A stretch of DNA of 64,000 nucleotides from DASRBO01 sp035653595 (GTDB taxonomy: Bacteria > Actinomycetota > Acidimicrobiia > Acidimicrobiales > JAJPHE01): NCBI GenBank assembly GCA_035653595.1, contig DASRBO010000015.1, positions 1 through 64,000 on the forward strand. Direction: 5' to 3'. A program made the translations under genes and the position numbers. Each line of letters begins with the position of its first letter. Position 1 is the stretch's first letter. Below, in pieces: positions 25,358 to 33,543 of this stretch. Below the pieces are notes generated by a model. It did not search any database. It saw nothing but the letters and a program-made list of their open reading frames with translations, and had not been told where the DNA came from.

Positions 25358-25386
25358 ACGACATCGGGTCGTCCGGTCCCTACCGT
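25358..25386 (+). promoter_or_regulatory. Probable promoter of the GT39-like gene (leaderless)
   Basis: ACGACA (25358-25363), 17-nt spacer, TACCGT (25381-25386), then 7 nt to the GTG at 25394. The -10 box is the same hexamer as in the HelD promoter. The -35 matches the consensus at four of six positions. Confidence 0.5.
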
Positions 25387-25393
25387 CACACAT

Positions 25394-26992
25394 GTGCTGA
25401 CCACCGAAGCGGCCGGGGCCAACCCATCCGGGACGGCGGCGCCCGCTGCCATTGCCGACGACCGACCGAGCACCGGTGACCTCCACGAGGACGGGGCCGC
25501 CGGCCATGGCGAACGGGAGAGGGTCCGTTGGGGACCGGTGCTGGCGGTGGCGGCGGCGTTGGCGGTGGCCAGGCTCGGTGTCGCCACCCGCTACGGGTGG
25601 CACCGCGACGAGTTCTACTACGTCATGTGCGGCCGTCATCTGGCCTGGGGCTACCCGGACCAGCCGCCGGTGGCCCCGTTGCTGGCCCGCCTGGCCTCGG
25701 AGTTCGGCAGCGGCCTGCTGGCACTGCGGCTGATGGCCATCGGGGCCGAGGTCGGCTGTGTGCTGCTGGCCGCCGTGCTGGCCCGCCAGTTAGGCGGGCG
25801 TTGGAGGGCCCAGGCCCTGACGGCCGGGGCGGTGGCCGCCTGCCCGGTCTTCCTGGGGGCGTCCTCGCTGTTCGGGACGACCGTGCTCGATCAGCTGGCC
25901 TGGCTGGTGGTGCTGGCGGTGCTCAACCGGGCCCTCCGTACCCGCAGGGTCGTCGACTGGGTGTGGGTCGGGGTGGCGGCCGGGGCCGGCCTCGAGACCA
26001 AGAACACCATCGCCGTGCTGCTGGCCGGGGTGGCGGTGGGCCTGGCCCTCACCAGGCCGGCCGAGCTGCGTTCGCCCGGACCGTGGCTGGCCGCCGTGCT
26101 GGCCCTGGTGCTGTGGGCACCCAATCTGGCCTGGGACGCCACCCACGGTTGGGCGAACCTGCACATGGCGGCGGTTCTGGCCAGGGGTCAGGGCGGCGCC
26201 GTCGGTTCGCTCGAGCAGCTGCCGCTCCTTCTGGTCCTGCTGGCCGGGCCCTTCCTCGTCTGGCTGTGGGTGCTCGGAGCCCGCCGGCTGGCCAGCGCCG
26301 CCGGCCGGACCCACCGGTGGACGGTGGTGGCGGCGGCCGTGGTCGTGGTCGCCTTCACCGCCGGTGGGGGCAAGCCGTACTACCCGGCTCCCATGTTCGC
26401 CGCCCTGTTCGCCGCCGGCGCGGTGACGGTCGAGGAGCGCCTGGGCGCCGCCGGCAGCCTGCGCCGGACGGCGTGGCCGGTGGGCATCGCCCTCTCCGGG
26501 GTCGGAGCGGCCCTGGTGACCCTGCCCTTCCTGCCGCCGGCGGCGGCCAGCGCCATGAGCCGCCTCGACCCCACCCTCATCGAGACCTATGGCTGGCCCC
26601 AGTTGGCCGCCGAGGTGGCGTCCTACGCCCGCCACCTTCCCGCCGGCGCTTCCGTGCTGACCAGCAACTACGGGGAGGCGGGGGCGTTGGAGCGCTTCGG
26701 GCCGCCGGCCGGTCTCCGCCTGGCGGTTGTCAGCGGCCACAACGCCTACGGGTGGTGGGGTCCCCCGACGGGCAACGACTCCACCGTGCTGGCGGTGGGC
26801 GAGTGGCCGGCCAGCTACCTCGGGCGCTTCTGGGCCGAGGTCACCCCCGTCGCCCCCGTGCGCATGGGCGGGGTGAGGGACGAGGAGACAACCGGCTCCT
26901 ACGGGCACACCCACCCGGCGGCCATCTTCCTGTGCCAGAAGCCGCGGGGCACCTGGTCCCAGCTGTGGCCGGCGCTGCGCCATCTCGACTGA
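25394..26992 (+). CDS. GT39-like polyprenyl-phosphate-dependent membrane glycosyltransferase
   Basis: A 532-residue multispanning protein of the ArnT/PMT type. After a ~45-residue polar N-terminus comes the first helix and the loop RYGWHRDEFYYVMCGRHLAWGYPDQPPVAPLLA, with the acidic pair (DE) and YPDQPP block typical of the family's catalytic loop. About ten further hydrophobic segments follow, then a C-terminal extracytoplasmic region from ~390 (VASYARHLPAGASVLTSNYGEA). Such enzymes move a sugar from a lipid phosphate to a lipid or protein outside the membrane. Donor and acceptor are unknown. GTG start follows from the predicted promoter. Confidence 0.83.
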   Translation: MLTTEAAGANPSGTAAPAAIADDRPSTGDLHEDGAAGHGERERVRWGPVLAVAAALAVARLGVATRYGWHRDEFYYVMCGRHLAWGYPDQPPVAPLLARLASEFGSGLLALRLMAIGAEVGCVLLAAVLARQLGGRWRAQALTAGAVAACPVFLGASSLFGTTVLDQLAWLVVLAVLNRALRTRRVVDWVWVGVAAGAGLETKNTIAVLLAGVAVGLALTRPAELRSPGPWLAAVLALVLWAPNLAWDATHGWANLHMAAVLARGQGGAVGSLEQLPLLLVLLAGPFLVWLWVLGARRLASAAGRTHRWTVVAAAVVVVAFTAGGGKPYYPAPMFAALFAAGAVTVEERLGAAGSLRRTAWPVGIALSGVGAALVTLPFLPPAAASAMSRLDPTLIETYGWPQLAAEVASYARHLPAGASVLTSNYGEAGALERFGPPAGLRLAVVSGHNAYGWWGPPTGNDSTVLAVGEWPASYLGRFWAEVTPVAPVRMGGVRDEETTGSYGHTHPAAIFLCQKPRGTWSQLWPALRHLD

Positions 26993-27055
26993 GCGGGCCC
27001 GTGGAGAGCCGAGTCCGTCCGGACCGCTCGGTACCATCGGTCACGATCGCATCCC

Positions 27056-27907
27056 ATGACTTCGCCGGCCTCACCCCTGCAGCTCCCCTTCGGCCCCTCC
27101 ACGCTGAGCTGGCGCATCGGCCACGAACCCATCGCCCTGCTGCTGGGGGGACCGCGGGCCGTCCTTCTGCAGGTCGCCCATCCCCTGGTCGCCGCCGGTG
27201 TGGAGCAGCACTCCGACTACCGCCGCGATCCCTTCAGCCGCGGCTACCGCACCCTGGACTGGCTGTTCAAGGTGCAGTTCGGCGATCCGGGGACGGTGCA
27301 GCACCACGCAGCCGCCCTGGCGGCGGTCCACCGCCGGGTGAAAGGGGTCAGCCCGGACGGGGTCGCCTACCGGGCCGACGACCCCGAACTGCTGCTGTGG
27401 GTCTGGGCCACCCTGGTCGACTCGGCGGTCCTGGTCTACGACCGCTTCGTACGGCCGCTCGACGGGCCGGCCCGACAGCGCTTCTACGCCGAGCAGAAGC
27501 TGGTCGCCCGGGCCACCGGGCTGGAACCGCACCAGTGCCCCGACACGTGGGAGGCCTTCGAGGCCTACGTGGCCGCCATGATCGAGGACGAGCTGAGGGT
27601 GACCGATACCACCCGGCAGGTGGCGACGGGAGCCAGCCCCTTCTTCCGGGCGCCGCTGTCCAACCTGCTGCGCCCCGTCGACGGGTTCCTGTTCGCCGCC
27701 CTCCTGCCCGAGCGTCTGAGACGGGAGCTGAACCTGCCGTGGGGTACCGGGCAGGCCGCCGCCCTCGACGCCGCCGCCGCCCTCAGCCGGCGGGCCAGCC
27801 GAGTGGTGCCCAGGAGACTGCGCCACGCCCCGGCCAGTTACCTCACCGGCCGACCCGAGCCGCTGCGGTGGCGACCGCCGGCAATCCTGCTCCGTCGGAC
27901 CGGCTGA
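27056..27907 (+). CDS. Oxygenase-MpaB family protein (DUF2236)
   Basis: A 283-residue DUF2236 protein, the family of rubber oxygenase Lcp and fungal MpaB, which can bind heme. Typical blocks: GGPRAVLLQVAHPLVAAGVEQHSDYRRDPFSRGYRT, HRRVKGVSPDGVAYRADDPELLLWVWATLVDS, YAEQKLVARATGL. The conserved His in VAHPLVA and R/W of LLWVWATL are candidate cofactor residues. No signal peptide, so cytoplasmic. Its stop precedes the DUF488 gene by 6 nt, suggesting one transcript. Substrate unknown. Confidence 0.88.
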   Translation: MTSPASPLQLPFGPSTLSWRIGHEPIALLLGGPRAVLLQVAHPLVAAGVEQHSDYRRDPFSRGYRTLDWLFKVQFGDPGTVQHHAAALAAVHRRVKGVSPDGVAYRADDPELLLWVWATLVDSAVLVYDRFVRPLDGPARQRFYAEQKLVARATGLEPHQCPDTWEAFEAYVAAMIEDELRVTDTTRQVATGASPFFRAPLSNLLRPVDGFLFAALLPERLRRELNLPWGTGQAAALDAAAALSRRASRVVPRRLRHAPASYLTGRPEPLRWRPPAILLRRTG

Positions 27908-27913
27908 GGCGGC

Positions 27914-28279
27914 GTGGCGGCGGCCGAACCGAGGCGGGTCTACGACGATCGCACCGGACGACCGGGCGAGTACCGGGTGCTGGTGGACCGGCTGTGGCCG
28001 AGGGGCGTGGCCAAGGCCTCCCTCCGCCTCGACCGGTGGGCCAAGGACCTGGCCCCCAGCACCGAGCTGCGCAAGTGGTACGGCCACGAACCCGAGCGCT
28101 TCGATGAGTTCCGCCGGCGATACCTCGCCGAGCTGGGCCAAACGGACACCCGCGCCCGGCTGACCGAGCTGCTGCGCTCGGTGCCCGAGAACGCCCTCCT
28201 CGTGCTGCTCACCGCCACCAGGGACCTCGAGCGCTCCGGGGCGGCGGTGCTGGCCCAGCGGCTGCGCCGACGGCGCTGA
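27914..28279 (+). CDS. DUF488 family protein
   Basis: A 121-residue protein with the classic DUF488 features: YRVLVDRLWPRGVAKASLRLDRWAKDLAPSTELRKWYGHEPERFDEFRRRY and the end ALLVLLTATRDLERSGAAVLAQRL. The family is widespread, small and cytoplasmic. It usually lies near oxidoreductase or stress genes; no activity is established. The usual Cys-containing loop of some members is replaced here by LLTATRD. GTG start, 6 nt after the DUF2236 gene. Confidence 0.88.
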   Translation: MAAAEPRRVYDDRTGRPGEYRVLVDRLWPRGVAKASLRLDRWAKDLAPSTELRKWYGHEPERFDEFRRRYLAELGQTDTRARLTELLRSVPENALLVLLTATRDLERSGAAVLAQRLRRRR

Positions 28280-28340
28280 TACCCCTCGTTTGGCCCTGAC
28301 GCCGGTGGCTGAGGCTGGCTGGGAGAGGTGGCCGGCCGGC

Positions 28341-28637
28341 TCAGCGACCCATCGGCCGTTCGCGGGCGACGTCGTAGAAGGCGATGGTGCTCGAGCGCGG
28401 AGCGACCCCGCCGGTCGGCGGGGCCAACCGCAGGCGGGCCAGATGGGCGTCGAGGGCTTCCTGGCTCTCCCACCTCTCGAACAGGACCACCCGCTCCGGG
28501 TCCACCGGGTCGGCGGCGAAGGTGTACTCGAGACAGCCTGGCTCGGCCCTGGAGGTGCGCATCAGCTCCACCCGGCCGGCGAGGAACTGCTCCCGCTCCG
28601 ACGCGTCCAGTTGGAAGCTGCCGCCGACGATGATCAC
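28341..28637 (-). CDS. Antibiotic biosynthesis monooxygenase (ABM) domain protein
   Basis: A 98-residue ferredoxin-like-fold protein of the YgiN/ABM family: VIIVGGSFQLDASEREQFLAGRVELMRTSRAEPGCLEYTFA, then VLFERWESQEALDAHLA. Members oxidise quinol-like compounds without cofactors or serve as small-molecule handling proteins. GTG 28637 has GGAGGT 5 nt upstream. It diverges from the SDR gene and converges with DUF488. Confidence 0.85.
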   Translation of the reverse strand: MIIVGGSFQLDASEREQFLAGRVELMRTSRAEPGCLEYTFAADPVDPERVVLFERWESQEALDAHLARLRLAPPTGGVAPRSSTIAFYDVARERPMGR

Positions 28638-28805
28638 GGTGACCTCCGAGTGACTGTCCCGCCGGTCGTTCCGGCCGGTCGTGTCGAGCGCAGTCTGGTC
28701 GTTCCTGCGTCGGGACGCCCGTCGACGTCCGTCGTGGTGAGCAAGCGGGCTGGGGCGCCCGGCGGGCACCGGGCTACGGTGACGGCGGACCTGGGAGGGG
28801 AGTCG

Positions 28806-29777
28806 ATGGAATCGTTCGCTGGCAAGAGGGCAGTGGTGACCGGCGGTGGATCGGGCATGGGCCGCGAGCTGGTCATCCAGCTGGCCGCCGAGGGGTGCTC
28901 GGTCGCCACCTGCGACGTCAGCGAGGCCGGTCTGGCCGAAACGCTCGCCCGGGCCGAGGCCGGGGCCGCCCCGGGGACGAAGGTCACCACCCACCGCTGC
29001 GACGTGTCGGACGAGTCGCAGGTGCTGCGCTTCCGCGACGAGGTGCTCGCCGCCCACGGCGAGCCCCTCCACCTGCTGTTCAACAACGCCGGCATCGGGG
29101 GCGGCGGCAGCTTCGTAAACGCTTCCCGCGAGGAGTGGGAGCGCACCTTCGGGGTGGACTGGTGGGGCGTGTACTACTGCAGCCGGGCCTTCATGCCGCT
29201 CCTGGTGGCGGCCGACTCCGCGTACCTGGTCAACACCAGCAGCGTCAACGGGTTCTGGGCCTCGCTCGGTCCGGGGGTGCCGCACACCGCCTACAGCACG
29301 GCCAAGTTCGCCGTCAAGGGCTTCTCGGAGGCGCTGATCGAGGATCTCAGGGTGAATGCCCCCCACGTGAAGGTCGCTGTGGTGATGCCGGGTCATATCG
29401 GCACCGACATCGTGGCCAACTCCCGCCGCTACCTCGGTCAGCCCGAGCCGGACGCCATGACCGAGGCCGACCTCGAGGAGACCAGGGCCAACCTGGCCCG
29501 GCGGGGGCTGCCGGTCGCCGACCTGGGCGCCGACCAGCTGCGGGGCATGGCCAAGATGGCCGAGGAGATGTTCCGGAACAACGCCCCGCTGTCGGCGGCC
29601 GGCGCCGCCACCGTCATCCTCGACGGGGTCCGGGCCGGCAAGTGGCGCATCCTCGTCGGCGACGATGCCCACCGCCTCGACGAGCAGGTGCGGGCCAATC
29701 CGGAGGCCGCCTACGACCACGCCGGCACCGGCCTGGGAACCCTCTCGCGCACCGTGGGGTCGGATCGGCCTTCCTAG
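28806..29777 (+). CDS. Short-chain dehydrogenase/reductase
   Basis: A 323-residue SDR. NAD(P)-binding TGGGSGMGRELV, Asp in CDVSEAG (favours NAD), LFNNAGIGGGG, catalytic Ser in NTSSVNG and YxxxK as YSTAKFAVKGF. A ~60-residue C-terminal extension (EADLEETRANLARRG...GKWRILVGDDAHRLDEQVRANPEAAYD) is longer than a minimal SDR and typical of actinobacterial steroid/alcohol SDRs. ATG 28806 lies behind GGGAGGGGAG; a TACGGT at 28775 may be its -10 box. Confidence 0.9.
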   Translation: MESFAGKRAVVTGGGSGMGRELVIQLAAEGCSVATCDVSEAGLAETLARAEAGAAPGTKVTTHRCDVSDESQVLRFRDEVLAAHGEPLHLLFNNAGIGGGGSFVNASREEWERTFGVDWWGVYYCSRAFMPLLVAADSAYLVNTSSVNGFWASLGPGVPHTAYSTAKFAVKGFSEALIEDLRVNAPHVKVAVVMPGHIGTDIVANSRRYLGQPEPDAMTEADLEETRANLARRGLPVADLGADQLRGMAKMAEEMFRNNAPLSAAGAATVILDGVRAGKWRILVGDDAHRLDEQVRANPEAAYDHAGTGLGTLSRTVGSDRPS

Positions 29778-29818
29778 TGTCGGGCCGGCGGCGGCCCCAC
29801 TGGTTAGGGTCCGACCCC

Positions 29819-30622
29819 ATGGACGCCACTGCCCTCCGGCACCGAGTGGTGGCCCGCAACGCCGCCACCCAGTCGGAGAACCGGATCCACGACGACGAGA
29901 TCGCACGCCGCCACGGCTTCTCCGGCGGTTTGGTGCCGGGGGTCACCCTCTACGCCTACATCACCCAGCCGGTGGTGGCCCGCTTCGGGCGACCCTGGCT
30001 GGAGAACGGGACCATCGCCGTCCGCTTCGTCCGCCCCGTCTACGAGGGCGACGAGGTGCTGGTGACGGCGAGCCCCTCCGGTGACCGGTCCCTGGATCTG
30101 GCCCTGACCGACTCGGCCGGCACCACCTGCGTGACCGGGTCGGCCCTGCTTCCGGCCGCTCCTGCGTCTCCGCCCGACCCGTCCGGCTACGAGGTCGTGG
30201 CCCTGCCGAAGCCGGCCGAGCGGCCCCCGGCCGATCAGGCCAGCCTGGCCCCGGGCACCGCCCTGGGCACCCTGCACTCGCCCACCGGTGCGGAGCGGTC
30301 CCGCCACAGCGCCGCGTACACCGCCCTGTTCGATGGCGATCTAGCCCTCTACGACCAGGACGGCCTCGTCCACCCCGGCGAGCTGATCCTGGCGGCCAAC
30401 GCCGTGCTGGCGGGCAGCGTCGCCATGGGCCCGTGGATCCACGTTGGCAGCGAGGTCACCAACTTCGCCGCCGTGCCGGTGGGGGCGGTGACCGAAACCA
30501 GGGCCAAGGTCCTCGACCGCTTCGAGCGCGGGGAACGGCGCTTCGTCGTGCTCGACGTGATCTGGCTGGTCGACGGCCGACCGACGACCCGCGCCCGCCA
30601 CACCGCCATCTACCAGCTCTGA
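29819..30622 (+). CDS. MaoC/hotdog-fold acyl dehydratase-like protein
   Basis: A 267-residue protein with an N-terminal hotdog domain of the MaoC type (RIHDDEIARRHGFSGGLVPGVTLYAYITQPVVARFG; IAVRFVRPVYEGDEVLVTA) and a second hotdog-like half (YTALFDGDLALYD, NAVLAGSVAMGPWIHVGSEVTNFAAVPVGAVTETRAKVLDRFERG). MaoC enzymes hydrate enoyl-CoA; the usual Asp/His dyad is not obvious, so this may be a thioesterase-like or inactive relative. TAGGGT (29805-29810) ends 8 nt before the ATG, so a leaderless transcript is likely. Confidence 0.78.
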   Translation: MDATALRHRVVARNAATQSENRIHDDEIARRHGFSGGLVPGVTLYAYITQPVVARFGRPWLENGTIAVRFVRPVYEGDEVLVTASPSGDRSLDLALTDSAGTTCVTGSALLPAAPASPPDPSGYEVVALPKPAERPPADQASLAPGTALGTLHSPTGAERSRHSAAYTALFDGDLALYDQDGLVHPGELILAANAVLAGSVAMGPWIHVGSEVTNFAAVPVGAVTETRAKVLDRFERGERRFVVLDVIWLVDGRPTTRARHTAIYQL

Positions 30623-30701
30623 TCTCGTCCCCCGCAGGGGCCCTTTGATCTTCTGGTGGAGTAATTCCGCTTTGCCCGTCGGTGGCGCTAATCTCATCGA
30701 T

Positions 30702-30713
30702 ACCGATATCGGT
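30702..30713. promoter_or_regulatory. Candidate operator of the TetR gene at 30723
   Basis: ACCGATATCGGT is a perfect 12-bp palindrome 10 nt upstream of the GTG start. A TAATCT at 30689-30694 could be the -10 box, placing this site just downstream of the transcription start, suitable for autorepression. Confidence 0.45.
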
Positions 30714-30722
30714 GGTTTCCCT

Positions 30723-31415
30723 GTGGCCAAGACGATCACTGTTTCCCGGAAGGAAGCCAAGGCCATCACGCGCCGAAGGCTTCTCGACTCCGCCCTGACG
30801 ATCCTCGACGAGGAAGGGGTGGGGGCCCTCACGACCACCGCCGTCACCAAGCGGGCGGGCATCGCCCAGTCGAGCTTCTACGTCCACTTCAAGGACGTCA
30901 ACGACCTGCTTCGGTCACTGATAGAGGAGCTGGAGGCGGAGCGGGGCAAGCAGACTCGCGCCGCCCGCCGGGCGGCCCGCCGCTCGGGAAAGGCCGAGGA
31001 CCTCCGCGACACCTTCCGCATCCCGCTGCGGGACATGCTGGCGCACCCACAGTTGTTCCGCCTCATGCTCGCCAGCCGCCACGACCAGAGCTCGCCGCTC
31101 GGGGAGTGGAGCCGCGAGCTGGCACGGGAGACCCGGGCCCGCCTGGTGGACGACCTATCGGCCATCGGGATAAAGGTGGACACCCCCCGGCGCCGGCGCC
31201 GACTGGAGATGATCTCCGACGGGCTGATCTCCCTGACCGAAACCCTGGCCCTCGGGCATCTCGAGGGCCTGTACCCCGATGTCGAGGAGATGGTCGAGGT
31301 CCTGCTCATCTTCTCGACCGGGTACTTGCGCCTGATCCCCCGACCGGCCTCGGACGCCGGGCAGCAGCGCCCGCAGAACGGCCGCGCCAACGGGAACCGG
31401 GCCTCGTCGGCCTGA
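30723..31415 (+). CDS. TetR/AcrR-family regulator
   Basis: A 230-residue regulator with a TetR HTH near the N-terminus (RRRLLDSALTILDEEGVGALTTTAVTKRAGIAQSSFYVHFKDVNDLLRSLI) and a helical ligand domain. The domain ends in a basic, Gln/Asn-rich tail. GTG 30723 gives the normal distance to the HTH; the ATT/ATG region further upstream covers the probable promoter and operator. It precedes and converges with the second Liv binding-protein gene. Target genes unknown apart from probable autoregulation. Confidence 0.87.
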   Translation: MAKTITVSRKEAKAITRRRLLDSALTILDEEGVGALTTTAVTKRAGIAQSSFYVHFKDVNDLLRSLIEELEAERGKQTRAARRAARRSGKAEDLRDTFRIPLRDMLAHPQLFRLMLASRHDQSSPLGEWSRELARETRARLVDDLSAIGIKVDTPRRRRRLEMISDGLISLTETLALGHLEGLYPDVEEMVEVLLIFSTGYLRLIPRPASDAGQQRPQNGRANGNRASSA

Positions 31416-31434
31416 TTCCCCGGGCTGGCGGTCA

Positions 31435-31453
31435 GGGCGGGCTCCCCCCGCCC
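31435..31453. terminator. GC-rich hairpin between TetR and binding-protein genes
   Basis: GGGCGG and CCGCCC pair around a 7-nt loop in the 41-bp gap between two convergent genes. Arms can be extended imperfectly. No U-tract, so this is only a candidate bidirectional terminator. Confidence 0.35.
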
Positions 31454-31456
31454 GGG

Positions 31457-33175
31457 TCAGTCGGGTACGTAGGAGTCCGGGACGAGCAGCGAGCCGTTGC
31501 TGCCGAAGACGGTGGGCGGCCCGCTGGGGAGCTGGCCGAGCTGGTACCGCTGGCCGCCGTTCTCCCACTCGTAAGCACCGGTTGAGCCGCTGGTGCTGGT
31601 GGGATCGGGAGCGTTGGCGTTCCACCAGATCAGGCCGACATCGTCCTCGTAGGTCGGGTGTCCGGCGACGATCCCCCCGCCGTCGGCCCACACCGGGTGG
31701 GCCATGTACCTCTTCCCGAGGCTGTAGAGCCCGTTCATGTAGGTGGTCGGGGTGAGGTGCGGGCCGGCCAGCTGGAGCCCGGCCAGGGCGATGTAGAGGG
31801 TGACGAAGTCGTAGATGCAGAAGTTGTCGTCGGGAAGGTTGCCCGGATCGAGCAGCTGGTAGGCCCGGAAGCAGTCCATGTTCTCGTAGGGCCGGCCCAT
31901 CGGGCTGGGGGCGAACCCGAAGGCGTGGGCCCATTCGGCGGTGTTCTGGAGCTGGCCGTAGCCGTTGGTGTCGTTGGAGCCGCCGCCGTTGAGCAGCCAC
32001 TCGGGGAACCAGTCGTTGCTGGCGGCGGCCTGGGTGAAGCCGGCGGCGCTGATGACATCGACGCCGGGGATCACCGTGGTGACCCCGTCGGCCTTGAACT
32101 TGGTCGCCGCCGCCGCCAGGGCCTGCTCGCCGTTGGTGTTGTCGAGGTCCGAGTACTGCATCTCGATCGAGACGCCGCAGCGGGCCTTGAGGTCGTTCTT
32201 GATGTACGGCGCGTAGGCGGCATAGCCGCGGGTGTCGTACAGCAGCATGCCGAACTTACGCGTCTGATTGTGGTAGTCGGCTTCGCCAGCGTAGATCGCA
32301 GGTCGGTTGGCCAGGCTCTTGCAGATGTACTCGGCGACGAACTGAGCGTCCTGCTCGCCGGTCATGACCCACGAGTAGACCATCTGCGGGGGACTGCCCT
32401 GGGCGTACCAGCTGGAGGGCTCGAAGTCCCCGCACCAGGAGACGATCTGGTGCTGGGAGTAGTACTGGCACATGGGCTCGGCGCTGTAGCTCAGCTGGCC
32501 GAAGATGTGGTACTGCTGGTCGGCGGTCACCGCCTCGTTCTCCTCGTCGGTCTCCGAGGAACTCGCCGGAGAGGCGACGTAGAACTGGATCTGCCGGCCC
32601 CAGAGCTGGAAGGCCTCGTTGAAGTACCGCTCGAACACCTTCCAGGTGCGGGTGGTGGCCGAATCGCTGGCACTGACCTGTTCCGACAGCGCTCCGTTGG
32701 GACTCGGCTGGCTGGTGATTCCGGTTATGGCCACGTTGATCTGGGTCGGTGACACTCCGCGCCACGTGCTCCCGCCGTTGTTGCCGTGCCAGGCGGGCGC
32801 GCACGGTGGCGAGTAGACGTTGGGTGTCTGCTTCCCGTTGACCCCGAAGGGGCAGTAGTTGGCCTGCAGGTTGATGGCGTTGGTGGGCTGATTGGGGATG
32901 GTGGTGCTGGTCGACGTGAGAGGGGCTGCGGCCGCGGTGGGCCCGCCTGCCCCGGCGGTGCCGCTGGAGGCCTGGTGGATGGCGTCGAAGAGCGTCTGAC
33001 GCTGGTCCGGCGGAGCGTTGGGTGAGAACGCCGCCGTCTGGTTCTGCTGCTGAGGCGGTGGGCGCAGGGCCGACGGCAGCAGCGCCACTGCCAGAGCCAG
33101 CACCGCTCCCAGATAGGTGATCGGGAGCCACCGCTCGGTGGCCTTCGAACGGCTACGCCTCTGTGCCCGCGCCAC
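31457..33175 (-). CDS. Second Liv-type substrate-binding protein
   Basis: A 572-residue extracytoplasmic receptor. A basic N-terminus (ARAQRRSRSKATERW) and one hydrophobic helix (LPITYLGAVLALAVALLPSAL) act as signal or anchor; no lipobox is present. After a ~100-residue Pro/Thr/Ala linker comes a LivK-like fold (VSPTQINVAITGITSQPS; FERYFNEAFQLWGRQIQFYVA; IIPGVDVISAAGFTQAAASNDWFPEWLLNG). It is unusually long, with several Cys that may pair. GTG start follows AGGAAGG by 5 nt. It diverges from the LppX-like gene and LivH-LivM, so it is probably the receptor of the second Liv system. Ligand unknown. Confidence 0.82.
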   Translation of the reverse strand: MARAQRRSRSKATERWLPITYLGAVLALAVALLPSALRPPPQQQNQTAAFSPNAPPDQRQTLFDAIHQASSGTAGAGGPTAAAAPLTSTSTTIPNQPTNAINLQANYCPFGVNGKQTPNVYSPPCAPAWHGNNGGSTWRGVSPTQINVAITGITSQPSPNGALSEQVSASDSATTRTWKVFERYFNEAFQLWGRQIQFYVASPASSSETDEENEAVTADQQYHIFGQLSYSAEPMCQYYSQHQIVSWCGDFEPSSWYAQGSPPQMVYSWVMTGEQDAQFVAEYICKSLANRPAIYAGEADYHNQTRKFGMLLYDTRGYAAYAPYIKNDLKARCGVSIEMQYSDLDNTNGEQALAAAATKFKADGVTTVIPGVDVISAAGFTQAAASNDWFPEWLLNGGGSNDTNGYGQLQNTAEWAHAFGFAPSPMGRPYENMDCFRAYQLLDPGNLPDDNFCIYDFVTLYIALAGLQLAGPHLTPTTYMNGLYSLGKRYMAHPVWADGGGIVAGHPTYEDDVGLIWWNANAPDPTSTSGSTGAYEWENGGQRYQLGQLPSGPPTVFGSNGSLLVPDSYVPD

Positions 33176-33543
33176 AGCTACCTTCCTGAATCCTGTCGGA
33201 ACCCAAGGACCGAGACCCGACTACCACCGGCTGCGCTCCAGACAGGCGGAAGCCCAGTATCAGAACCATCCCTCGACCCCAGCATCTCCCCCGTCGCCTC
33301 GGCTCGCGTCAACAGTGTTGGCCCCCCGGCTGCGTTGCCGTCGATAACCGTACCGGTAGAGCGAGGAGCAGGCAACCCGGTCCGTCATCGAGACTCCGCG
33401 GCATGCTGGCCGACATTTTCAACGCCTTGCCCCGCCGACGCAGGCTCTTCGGCACCGCGCGTAACGGCTTGACGGGGCGCGATCACGCCGATACGGTAAT
33501 CGGCGACGCCGTAGGGGCTTCTCACCTCTGGGGGGGTTGGGGG
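33176..33543. promoter_or_regulatory. 368-bp divergent regulatory gap of the second Liv cluster
   Basis: No gene is supported here. It holds a strong forward promoter: TTGACG (33469-33474), 17-nt spacer, TACGGT (33492-33497), with a predicted start near 33504. A TACCGGTA palindrome lies around 33350. On the reverse strand only the AGGAAGG ribosome site of the binding protein is clear; I could not place its promoter with confidence. Confidence 0.6.

Noticed and set aside
25528..28107. 859-codon plus-strand frame spanning the GT39-like, DUF2236 and DUF488 genes
   Set aside because: Arg/Gly/Pro-rich out-of-frame reading; the three genes in other frames show clear family motifs.
28638..28805. 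Repeated GGTCGTTCC in the gap between the ABM and SDR genes
   Set aside because: Only two short copies without symmetry or promoter context.
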